Assembly (NCBI GenBank): GCA_023212695.1
Contig: JALCCG010000209.1
Coordinates: 6,684 to 37,788, forward strand
Direction of reading: 5' to 3'
Source: Sporisorium sorghi
Taxonomy: Eukaryota > Basidiomycota > Ustilaginomycetes > Ustilaginales > Ustilaginaceae
Length of the DNA: 31,105 nt
Positions within the stretch are counted from its first letter, which is position 1. The number at the start of each line of letters is the position of its first letter. Position numbers and translations under genes: made by a program. Of the stretch, positions 17,684-26,849 are shown one piece after another. The notes under the pieces were generated by a model. That model made no database searches. It was not told the origin of the DNA and saw only the letters and a program-made list of their open reading frames with translations.

Positions 17684-19623
17684 ATGATGAGCAATACCTC
17701 CATGCTGCTGTGGTGCAGCCTCGTCCTGGCGCTTGCCCTGGTCTTCTCTGTCCCCGCAACTGCCTCTCCTCTTTCGCCTCAACCATTCGCTGACCTTCTC
17801 ACCAAGCGTCAAGATGTTGCCAGCAGCGACGACGGCCTCACCGTCGACCTGGGCTATTCCAAGTACAGAGGCACCTTCAACTCGACCACCAACATCAACT
17901 CATGGAAAGGTATCCGCTTCACCGCTCCTCCTACCGGCGATCTTCGATGGCAAGCTCCTCAGCCTCCTTTGCTCAACGGCAGCCAAGTCATCGACGCCAG
18001 CCAGTACGGCTCCCAATGTCCTCAAAACCCTTTCGGAAATCCTCAATTCCAGACTAGCGAGCAATACGAGGGCGACGACGAGGACTGCCTCTTCCTCAAC
18101 GTCTTCGCTCCTCAGAATGCGAGCAGTTTGCCCGTCATGTTCTGGATTCATGGGTAGGTCTAGCCGTCTTTGCTTCTCCTTTGTCGCGTTTTCTCTTCTC
18201 TGACCCATATTGCTTCCATCTTTTGTGTACCTTCAACAGCGGTGGATATGGCGCCGGTAACGGACAGTACGACTTCACCTCGCTCATCAACGCCAACAAC
18301 AACGACTTTGTCGGCGTCGCCATCCAGTACCGTCTCGGCGCTTTCGGTTTTCTCGCTTCCGACGAGGTCAGCCGCCATGGCGTTGTCAACGCCGGCATCT
18401 TGGATCAGCATTTTGCCATGCAGTGGGTGCAGGCCTACATCTCGCAATTCGGCGGTGATCCACGCAACGTCACCATCGCAGGCGAATCTGCCGGTGGTGG
18501 TTCGGTCATGATCCACTCGCTGGCTCAGGGTGGTTCGCTCGGCACGTCTCTCTTCAAGAACGTCATCGCGGCTAGTCCTTACCTTCCTCTTCAATTCGGC
18601 TACAAGGACTTCGAGCCCTCGCAGTCGTACTACGCCTTTGCTGCTCAGGCCGGCTGCTTCAACGGCACAGCTTACGGCAACACAGACCAAAGCATCTTCC
18701 AGTGCCTTGTCAAGCAGGACGCCCAGATTCTTCAACAGGCCAGCGTCAAGGTGGCCGCCAGCAGCTTCTACGGAACTTGGCCTTTCCTGCCTGTCACCGA
18801 TGGCAACTACATTCAAAGCGTGCCCTCGCAGCAGCTCAACGAGAGAAAAGTCAATGGAAAGCGTCTGCTCGTCGGCAACAATGGCGCCGAAGGTGGTCTC
18901 TTTGTGCAGCGCAACATCGACACCGAGGAGAAGCTTAAGACGTGGTTGTCTACCTTGCTGCCGCTGTTGAAGCCAGAGGATATCGACAAGCTGCTGCTCC
19001 AGTATCCTGTCGACACAAACGTCACCGTCGACTATGCTACCAACGGCGTCGAGATGCCCGACGCCAACCGTGTTTCGCCCGTTGCACATGGTCAGCAGGC
19101 CAGAGCAGATAACATCTACGGCGAACTCACGTTCGTCTGTCCGAGCTACTGGATGTCGGAAGCCTACTCGGGATCCGGTCGCCAATCGTACCGATACCAG
19201 TACAGCGTCATCCCGGCTCTCCACGGCAACGATGTTGTCGGTTACTTTGGCCCCGGCACCAACGTCACCTCTCCGGACTTTGTCAAGGCCTTCATGAACA
19301 TCTATGGCAACTTTGTCACCCGCGACAACCCCTCCATCTCGGCGGCTCTTGCCTATGGTTCTAACGCCGACAACACGTCATCCTCGCAGCCCAACGCGGC
19401 CGAGAACTGGCCTCAGTACTCGCCATCCTCGCCGTATCAGATCAACCTCAACCAGACCGGCGGCACGCCCAGCACCGTGCAAGACCTCGGCGCCAACGTG
19501 ACCATCTTGACCGGGCCCAGTCTGAAGAACGACTTCTCCAAGGTCAACGCCAACACCTGGGAAGGCGGAAGGGGTAGGAGGTGCGACTATTGGAGATCCA
19601 TCTCCAATTTGCTGCCCAACTGA
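17684..19623 (+). CDS. Secreted type-B carboxylesterase/lipase
   Basis: Serine esterase of the alpha/beta-hydrolase carboxylesterase-B family that cleaves carboxylic esters or acylglycerols outside the cell. Exons 17684-18153 and 18240-19623 are joined by an 86-nt intron, giving 617 aa. The N-terminus has a hydrophobic signal peptide (about 7-28), followed by a Lys41-Arg42 site fitting Kex2-type processing. The oxyanion-hole HGGGYGAG is restored by splicing at Gly157. The nucleophile is Ser240 in GESAGGGS, with likely acid Glu374 in NGAEGGLF and His485 in ALHGNDVVGYFG. The C-terminus RRCDYWRSIS is the usual ending of fungal members. The second Met at 17687 is an alternative start. Upstream sequence is unreliable because of the N gap. 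No regulator is adjacent beyond the EthD gene. Confidence 0.93.
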
Positions 19624-20517
19624 GGCGACCCGATGAGGACCATGATGTACGGCTGTGACCCGTCCGACGACAGTGAGAGCCGTCGAGATTGCCTCAATGA
19701 ACCCATTGTACCCACCTTGTACCTCGTATGACCTGTGATCGTCAGAAGTGAGCGAACGTGACAGGCTCCGGCCAACGATATGGTCGGTCCGTCCGAGATG
19801 GAGGGAACGATCTTGCTCAGTCGATGTGCCGAGACAGCATGCATGACGACGGCCTCGTCGAGAGGAGAGAGCATGATCACAGTCCGGGTCGACCTTTTGC
19901 CTGAGTGAATGCGGAATGAGCTATGATTGCCAATGCCATGCCTGAAAGCTTAGATGTGTCTCCAACTCTCAAATTTTTCAAGTCACGCACCGAGATTGTT
20001 CACCATTGAAGGCTCAAATTCATGTTTCGCGCCACGATTTTGCCCGGACAAGGAGAAACAAAAATTTTGGCGAAATTTCTCTGTCTCCTTTCTGACAAGC
20101 ATTTCTACATTCATTTTGTTGCTCCAGACCGGATTGTTCGAGCTTTCTGATTTCAGAGGAGCATTTTCTCTGATCAAGCAAGCACAACACTCTCGTGTTT
20201 CGTAATTGACATCGGTGTGCGCGCTTCCTTCAGGATCTGGAAGGCAGCACTCGCAATTCCATGAAACGAAAAACGTATTTCGGTCATAATTCATCATTTT
20301 CTTTGCCTCGAGCGAGATCGAAATCTTCCCTTTTTTCATTTTTTGTGCGTAAAATGAATAGGATTCTGAATCATGTTTCGCTCGAACAGCTCGATTTCAT
20401 GCTCGATTCGTATTGCTGACTCCTTGGTGGATCTGATTTCTTGATGGCCGCAATCTTGCTTTTATCATTGCGCCTGAAAGGACTTTGCAGCACCACTTTT
20501 GCTTTTGCGCTCTGCTG

Positions 20518-20675
20518 ATTCATATCCTGAAAAAAGGAAAAGGCCGTCCTAGGAGCCACCCAAGCTACCACCCACCCCCTTGGTTGTTCGCGGAGCCACC
20601 CCAGCAGCCACCTGGGGGGGGGTTGCTGCTAGGGTAGCTCCAGGGACGACTTTTTCCTTTTTTCACGATATGAAT
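20518..20675. mobile_element. Foldback/MITE-like element with imperfect inverted repeats
   Basis: The left arm starts ATTCATATCCTGAAAAAAGG (20518). The reverse complement of the right end starts ATTCATATCGTGAAAAAAGG (20675). The similarity continues inward for about 55 bp, through GTCC and GGAGC(C/T)ACCC, with a few indels. A second copy of the inner arm (20592-20612) repeats the one at 20552-20572 with 17 of 21 bases equal. That copy pairs with 20621-20641 as a 21-bp stem around a G-rich 8-base loop. There is no ORF, and I see no clear target-site duplication. Confidence 0.6.
20592..20641. repeat. Strong inner hairpin of the foldback element
   Basis: 20592-20612 and 20621-20641 are inverted copies with 18 of 21 positions pairing, separated by TGGGGGGG. 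The structure lies in non-coding DNA between convergent genes. Confidence 0.75.
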
Positions 20676-21175
20676 GACAAAATGTGAATCATGATCGCGA
20701 GCCCAAGCGTACAAGAGGGTGTTTTTATCGTTGCTCGCTCTGCGATTCCCGAGAAAAGTCTTCAAAAAGGCGCTGCCAGAGCGTGCTTACCTCGCACAGC
20801 CAAGTTTGGCGCAAAACATTTTCTTCACAGAGCACTCAGGGCAACACAAAGATGGGCATGGTAAGTGTGTCGGCGATGATTTTGATCCATCACCACGCCA
20901 GCGAAGGATGCAGAAAAGATCGCGCAGCCGCACGGCGACAAGCTCGATTGAGAAGCTGACCTGCTCACACACACCATCTGCGGATAGAAAGTCACGCCGA
21001 CAAGCCAGGATGGCGCTTTGGATGGCCGAGCATCAGGCGCTCAGTCAAAGAGTGGGATGAGTGTTGCCATTACAGTTTCACGCACGGGATTGGTACAGAG
21101 AGAGGAGCTAATGTACAGGAGTGGGAGTACAGTCTATGAACGGACTCGTGACGGAAGCAGCCAGACGGCTAGCAT

Positions 21176-22249
21176 CTAGTTTGACTTCGTGGGAGCGGGC
21201 TTGAGGTCGCGACTCTTGGCCGCGGAGGGTTTTTGGAGGTAGGAGCGCATGAAGAAGTTGAAGAAGAGGGCGAGGAGCGGGAACATGTACATGGTATTGA
21301 CGTGGAGCGCGATCTCTGCGCCGGTAGTCTGCATGCAGGACGTCGGGTCCGAGGAAGCCGCGCGGTTGATGGCATGTACGAAAAGGGACTGTTCGCGCGT
21401 CGGGTACCACGAGGCAACCTTGTTCGCCTCGTAGCCCTGAACAACTTTGGCTGGATTGAGCGTGATGAGCAGGTAGAGGTTGGTGAGGAAAGTACCCGAA
21501 GCGATCTGGGCGATCTGCATGGTGGTGAGGTTGCGCTTGACCGCGCGCGGGAACGGCCAGCGCATAGCAGCGCAAAAGTAGTACGTGTACATCCAGGTGT
21601 GGACAAAGCTGTTGAAGACGCAAAAGACCCACACGGACTGGCTCTGGTATCGGTAGGCAATCCACATGCAGATGATGGCTCCGGCGTGGTGATACGACTG
21701 GAGATTCGAGACCCGTTTGCCTTTGAGAAGCAGAATGATCGAGTCGACCACCTCGTAGTACTTGCTGAGGTAGAAGATGTAGGCCGCGGCGCCGAGATGT
21801 GGGAAGTTGGTGGGCATCGAGCAGAGCGCCAGCTTGATTCCATCGTAACCAGCAGCGGCCGAGCCTTGACGGAAAAAGTCAACGACGTAGGGGAACATGT
21901 TGGCCCACGTCCAGCCGCTGTAGACGGCAAGCCCAGCATTGTGAACGAGGATCAAGAAGCGCAGCAGCGTGGGCAGGAAACCAGAGCCCTTGGTGTAATC
22001 CTTGCTTCCATTCTTCTTGACGATGCCGTTTGCAGTGTGCGCGATGATGTAGTAGGCGAGCGAGAATCCGAGTGGGAGCCAAGGACTGAGGCTAGCCTCG
22101 AAAGTGGATGGTGGGAACAGCTTGCTCAAGAGCTTGTCATGGACCGGGTATGCGGGGTAAGGTGCAGACAAGGTGTCCCATGCAGTCGAGCCGGGAAAAG
22201 AAGGGTCCAATGGATACGCCTTGCGCTTGAGTCCGAAGAAGGTCGACAT
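21176..22249 (-). CDS. ELO-family fatty acid elongase (3-ketoacyl-CoA synthase)
   Basis: ER-membrane condensing enzyme that adds two carbons from malonyl-CoA to long-chain acyl-CoA. Single exon, 357 aa, several hydrophobic spans (about 56-75, 92-115, 189-207, 209-227 and others). ELO signatures are KYYEVVDSIILLLKGK (163-178), the histidine box QSYHH (184-188) and NSFVHTWMYTYY. The box has Gln in place of the first His found in yeast-type HxxHH elongases. That variant occurs in many elongases of polyunsaturated substrates, so substrate choice may differ from ELO1-3. The C-terminus is Lys-rich (KSRDLKPAPTKSN), on the expected cytosolic side. It lies downstream of a racemase gene on the same strand, hinting at a lipid theme. 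Confidence 0.93.
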   Translation of the reverse strand: MSTFFGLKRKAYPLDPSFPGSTAWDTLSAPYPAYPVHDKLLSKLFPPSTFEASLSPWLPLGFSLAYYIIAHTANGIVKKNGSKDYTKGSGFLPTLLRFLILVHNAGLAVYSGWTWANMFPYVVDFFRQGSAAAGYDGIKLALCSMPTNFPHLGAAAYIFYLSKYYEVVDSIILLLKGKRVSNLQSYHHAGAIICMWIAYRYQSQSVWVFCVFNSFVHTWMYTYYFCAAMRWPFPRAVKRNLTTMQIAQIASGTFLTNLYLLITLNPAKVVQGYEANKVASWYPTREQSLFVHAINRAASSDPTSCMQTTGAEIALHVNTMYMFPLLALFFNFFMRSYLQKPSAAKSRDLKPAPTKSN

Positions 22250-22761
22250 TGCTACTCGTCGTCAAGTTGACGCACAAAGTGATCTGGATGGTGGTGAGGA
22301 GGAATCCGCTCGATTGGCCCATGCGTGCTGTGCTCAGTCTTCGGAACGGCCGACTGTCAACCTGATTCATCTCGTTGTGAAAGCGGCTTTCCATTTCGGA
22401 GCTGCCGACGGGACGGCGCGCCTTTCTTGACACGCCGGAAAACAAACGCGTCGTCTGACAAATGAAGATCGGAACAGCCGAAGCAGTTTTAGCTCAGCCA
22501 CGCTCACAATGAAATGCACGACTTGCAGCCAGCGCCTTCTTCGCTTTCACCCGAATCACTTGTCGCCTTGTCACAGTCACAGTCACAGTCACAGACACAG
22601 TCGCAGTCACAGTCTCAATCATTCTCACGATCACATCGCATCGCATCACATCGCATCCATGCTCCTTTGATTGCGTGGTCGAAGATGGCCGATGATGGGT
22701 AGATTGATGGGTAGATTGAGACAGTGCTTGCTACCGTTCGAGTGTAGGCGGCCGAGCTTCT
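22250..22761. promoter_or_regulatory. ELO promoter region with simple repeats
   Basis: 512 bp between the racemase stop and the ELO start. It contains the TCACAG hexamer array and a nearby CATCGCAT-type repeat (about 22631-22660). The ORF with Ser-Gln repeats on the plus strand is a translation of this repeat, not a gene. Confidence 0.55.
22571..22612. repeat. Hexanucleotide tandem repeat (TCACAG)n
   Basis: Seven consecutive units of TCACAG, five perfect and two with one substitution (ACACAG, TCGCAG). It is a microsatellite likely to be length-variable between strains, about 320 bp upstream of the ELO start codon. Confidence 0.9.
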
Positions 22762-24051
22762 TCACAGCTTAGCCTTGAGCAGACCCTCGGGACGATCAGG
22801 ACCATCCACTGCATCGCTTCGATACAGCTCGATGCGTTTGTTGGCGTCGTCGATCCCCAACTCCAGCAAAATGTCATCCGTATGCTCACCCGGTGTGAGC
22901 AGCATCTCGGCGCTTTCCTTCTCCCACTCTCCACCTGCACTTCCCGATGGAGGTTTGGCTGGCGTGCGCGTCAACTTTGGCGCAGGGAAGGGAATCACCG
23001 GATCGCCATCCGCTACGTTCTCTGCCGAAGCTGCTGGCAACACTCCAGAGAGAGCCGCCTCGTCGCGTGTTAGCACAGGCACCGTGCAAGCGTCGGTGCG
23101 GATGAAGTGTCGTTCCCACTCGGATCGGGGCAGCTGCGCGAAGCAAGCAGCAAAGTAGCGCTGCAGTGCCGGCCATGTGTCTCGATCATGCTGCGAGCTG
23201 GCCGATGGATGCTGTGTGCCCTGAGGTGCTTCTGGCAGCACCCTGCGAAGGATGTCGAGCAGTTCTTGGTAGAAGTGCGGCTCGATCGCGCCCACGCTCA
23301 TGTATCCGCCGTCCTTGCAGGCATACACGCCGTACCAAGGTGCTCCACCGTCGAGCGTATTGCGACCTCGCGTCTCGTCGGTTCCGTCGCTGTGGATCGC
23401 GCCCCAGCTCGGATGCGAGAGGTAACTCGACAGCAGCACGAACGATGACACGTACCGCGCTCCTGTTACCATGTCGGCCTCGACAATCTGTCCCTGTAAC
23501 GAACGTGCTCGCTCCACCAACGCCAGCAAGATGCCTAGCAGGCAAATCATCGACCCTCCTGCAAAATCTCCCAGCAAATTGGAAGGAGGCTGCGGCTTTC
23601 CTCCCGCCTGTCCCAGCATCGACAGTACGCCGCTCAGCGCGATGTAGTTGATGTCGTGCCCCGCCATGTTGGCATACGGACCAGTGCGTTGGAACCCCGT
23701 CAGACGCGCAAAGATCAGGCCCTTGTTGATCTCCTTTTCGAAATCTTGCGGTCCCAGCCCGAGTCTCTCGAGCACGCCCGGGCGGAAAGGGTCGATGACA
23801 ATGTCGGCAGATCGCACCAGCTTGGTGATGAGCGCATGTCCATCTGCGCTTTTCGGCGAGACCGCGAATGATCGCTTGCCACGGCACAAGCTGTCTGGGT
23901 TTAAGCCGGTCCTTGTCTTGTCGATTCGAATCACGTCGGCGCCAAAGTCGGCCAGCACCATGCCCACGAACGGTCCAGGCGCCAATCCGGAGAATTCCAC
24001 GACCTTGATGCCTGCTAGCGGCAGATTCGAGTTGATGTTGGAGGGAGGCAT
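22762..24051 (-). CDS. Alpha-methylacyl-CoA racemase (CoA-transferase family III), peroxisomal
   Basis: Interconverts 2R- and 2S-methyl-branched acyl-CoA so that branched fatty acids can enter beta-oxidation. 429 aa from the Met at 24051. The N-terminus GIKVVEFSGLAPGPF is typical. GHDINYIALSGVLS (131-144) carries the catalytic His132, and GDFAGGS (161-167) carries Asp162, the 30-residue spacing known for AMACR enzymes. RGRNTLDGGAPWYGVY is the conserved substrate-loop region. The last three residues are AKL, a canonical PTS1 signal. The frame stays open for 72 codons upstream to a Met at 24267, a basic stretch rich in Arg and Ser; I prefer the short start because family similarity begins there. 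Other family-III CoA transferases are the main alternative, but the His/Asp pair fits a racemase. Confidence 0.92.
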   Translation of the reverse strand: MPPSNINSNLPLAGIKVVEFSGLAPGPFVGMVLADFGADVIRIDKTRTGLNPDSLCRGKRSFAVSPKSADGHALITKLVRSADIVIDPFRPGVLERLGLGPQDFEKEINKGLIFARLTGFQRTGPYANMAGHDINYIALSGVLSMLGQAGGKPQPPSNLLGDFAGGSMICLLGILLALVERARSLQGQIVEADMVTGARYVSSFVLLSSYLSHPSWGAIHSDGTDETRGRNTLDGGAPWYGVYACKDGGYMSVGAIEPHFYQELLDILRRVLPEAPQGTQHPSASSQHDRDTWPALQRYFAACFAQLPRSEWERHFIRTDACTVPVLTRDEAALSGVLPAASAENVADGDPVIPFPAPKLTRTPAKPPSGSAGGEWEKESAEMLLTPGEHTDDILLELGIDDANKRIELYRSDAVDGPDRPEGLLKAKL

Positions 24052-24359
24052 CTTGAAGCTGCTTTCAGATCGAAGCTGACGGGTGATGGTGGTGGATAGA
24101 AAGAAGCGACTGACAGATCGTCCGCCAAAGGGCACGCTTGGAAAGTGCGGGGTATGCACTGCACAGACTTGCCGTATTTTTTTGCGAGCTACAGCTGCCA
24201 GGTCTCCCAACGACTCGAAGCACTTTTCACATCTGGCCAGCTGGACCCTGAACTCGCTTGGGCGCACAGACTCTCTCTCAGCTCGCTCGCACGATCAACT
24301 CGTTCTTCTTCACAATCAACACTGCGAAGTGGATGACATTGCTCTGCCTCGGACGGCCT
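24052..24359. promoter_or_regulatory. Racemase promoter or leader region
   Basis: 308 bp between the oxidoreductase stop and the racemase ATG, in which an in-frame N-terminal extension of the racemase could be encoded (24267-24052). No TATA box is obvious. Confidence 0.5.
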
Positions 24360-26073
24360 CTAACTGCTATACAACGCCTTTTGCTCCTTCTCAAACTGCA
24401 CATAGTCCACGACCCTACCCTCCTTCCTCGACATCTCCGAGGCAAACACCATCAGATGACTCCTAAGCACGTCTTCTGGCGTCACGCCCAAATGACTAGA
24501 ATCCTTCTCCGCCACAGCCTTCACAAACGCCCTTGCCAGCCCCATGTCTCCACCGCCGTGCCCGCCTCCCTCCTGCTGCGGCACCACCGTCTTCTTCTCC
24601 TGTGTCGAAAAGTCAAACACAGTGAAAGACTCCATGTTGCCAATCAGCTCGCCGCGCGTACCGTGGATGCGCGTGGAGCGGTTGCACACCACCTCGGAGA
24701 AGGCCACCATGGTGATGTTGGCCGTGGCGCCCGACTCGAACTCGATGTTGACCACTTGGTTGTCCGCGACGTCGTTCTGGCCGTTGTAGACGCACAGGCC
24801 GTACGGGCCTTCGGCGATAGCTTTGCCGACGTTTTCGATGTCGACTACGTCAGTGATGTGTTGTGCCCACTGTTCGCGATCAAGGGGAAAGAAGGGCGAA
24901 GTGAGGGTGGGATCAGCTTGTTTGCTCTGATGCACAATACGCTCTGACTGGAGAGCAAAGCGAACTTACGCGCTCGGGATCCTCGGCATCGCTCATGACC
25001 GGCTCGAGGTAGATCTTCTTGGCGCTGTACGGGCACTTTCGCTCGTAGGCGCAGTCGGTGCACCTCGTGGCATCACCAGCCTCCTTGGGCTTCTTGCTCG
25101 ACCTGAAGTGTGCGAGCGATCCGAACGACGACACCTTCTTGGGCGCATCCTTGCCCATGTAGTACGAGAGGATGTCGAGGTCGTGGCAGCATTTGGCCAT
25201 GAGCGAGAAGCTCGTCGTCGCCTCGTTCTTCCAGTTGCCGCGCACGTACGAGTGTGCAAAGTGCTGCCACCCCACAGGCTCGATGTGCTGGATGTTGATG
25301 ATCTCGCCAAGCACTCCCGAGTCGAGCACTTGTTTGACCGCGCGGTTGTAGGGCGAGTAGCGCATCACTGTTTGAGAGGATGAGATGCCACAGATTAGCA
25401 TCGTGTGCAGAAGGATCAGTGAGACAAGGCGGGAGGAACACTGACCGTGGCCGATACCAAAGATGAGACCCGTTTCGCGGACGCTGTCGACCATGGTGAC
25501 ACAGTCCTTGATCGAGTTCGCCATGGGTCTGTGATAAGCATTGTGTCAGTATCTCCCGCGAGCATCATCGTCTCTATGCGGGTGCGGAGAGCACTCACTT
25601 TTCGCAAAGAATGTGGTAGCCAAGCGGAGCAAAGACGCTCACCACCTTGGCGTGAGTGTCGTCCATTGTGCACACGGCCACGGCATCGCATACCTTGCCT
25701 GCTTGCGCAAAGCTCTTCCAGCCGTCGTATTGGTTCTCTTTGGGTACGCTGTGTGGAGATCAGAACAAGGCATCAGTCTTTGCTTGCTCATCACCATCGC
25801 ACCGGTCTCGGGCGTTTCGACTTACTTGTGCACCTTGCTCATCTTCTCGCGACGGAACTTCCACGGATCCGCCACCGCCACCACCTTGCACAGATCCGGG
25901 TACTTTTCAGCGTATCTGTCGTAGTCAAGAAGATTGTAGGCGGTCAGTTTCCCGTTAGTCGTCAAAGCTAAGATGGTCTATTAGCGTGCGACTCACGCAG
26001 CATAAGCGCTACCACGCTGGCCGGCGCCGATGATGGCCAGTGTGACGGGACGACTCGTTTCTCCGATCGACAT
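24360..26073 (-). CDS. Gfo/Idh/MocA-family NAD(P)-dependent oxidoreductase
   Basis: Oxidoreductase with an N-terminal Rossmann domain, probably acting on a sugar or polyol-like substrate. I reconstruct six exons on the complement: 26073-25997, 25915-25826, 25748-25599, 25528-25446, 25367-24970 and 24869-24360. Introns are 70-100 nt, all GT-AG, giving 435 aa. Splicing recovers IIGAGQRGSAYA (cofactor loop, Gly16/18/21), VAVADPW, and CEKPMA with Lys106, the family's active-site lysine. HDLD (195-198) supplies the usual His/Asp. A cysteine motif C-x2-C-x5-C at 236, 239 and 245 (CTDCAYERKCPYSAKK) lies in the C-terminal domain and could bind a metal. The C-terminal beta-sheet includes NIEFESGATANITMVAF. 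It is upstream of the racemase on the same strand; a link is unproven. The substrate is unknown. Confidence 0.9.
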
Positions 26074-26849
26074 TATTGTTGCTCGCGACGTTGATGAAGG
26101 TGGTAGTGAGCTGAGTTGTGGCCGTCGACTCCAATAGCAAACAAGAAGGCCTTTTATTGGATCTTGGGCTCAACACAGAGACAGCTCGGCGACTTGTGCG
26201 GAGAGGCAATCTCAACGAACAAGATAGGGTCCTGTGCAACTTTTCACCGACGCATCAAGGGCGAGCGGGCATGAGAAGCGAGATTTGGATTAGAAAGGGC
26301 AGCCCGGTCAACCGTCGCCCTTCGCCAGCAGCGGCGGTGAGATCCACGAGGAGCTGGTCTGAAACACACACAGATGGTCGGTCCGACGCGGCCGAGCATG
26401 CTTTCTCTGTCAACTGCTCGGCGCCGTCCCTTCCGCCCTTTCCCGCCTACCAATCTTATCCAGACCCGATTCCGCTGTTCGGTAGCTTCTCAAGTCAGGT
26501 GTTATCGTAACGCATGGTCACTTGCACCGCAAGGGCTCCTCGTCATCTCGGTATTGCTTGTCAACTTATTGTCTCAAGACTTGCTTTTTACCCCGCAGCC
26601 GTGGTCTTAGGATGCCGCGCCCACACCGACGCTCATGATAAGAGCTCAATCTTGTTCGCTTGCTGATCTGAGTTCGTCATTTGCTCATCTCTGCCTCCAA
26701 AGCTGCACGGAGACCAGAATCCTGTCGACGAGGCGGTGAACCCGCACCGGACCGGTCCACAACTTCACACACCGCACACACACACGATCCAACAAACGAA
26801 GAATCGGTCGACATTGTGAAAGGATTGCAAAGCGGCGCTGTGCGCTCTG
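26074..26849. other. Intergenic region, oxidoreductase promoter and 3' flank of second regulator
   Basis: 776 bp. It contains the 5' flank of the oxidoreductase and the 3' flank of the Zn2Cys6 gene, with several small ORFs on both strands and no recognisable domain, tRNA or repeat. Confidence 0.5.

Larger units (their letters stand above)
19624..21175. other. AT-richer convergent spacer between esterase and ELO genes
   Basis: 1.55 kb with no convincing gene. From about 19960 to 20700 the composition is visibly more AT-rich than the rest of the window and contains only small ORFs without motifs (for example 19983-20339 minus). It contains the foldback element at 20518-20675. The remainder may be decayed mobile DNA, but I find no transposase motif. 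Confidence 0.55.

Noticed and set aside
19983..20339. 118-aa minus-strand ORF in the AT-rich spacer
   Set aside because: No similarity to any family I recognise; isolated in non-coding-looking DNA, so not called as a gene.
22514..22702. Ser-Gln repeat peptide ORF
   Set aside because: Simple translation of the TCACAG microsatellite.
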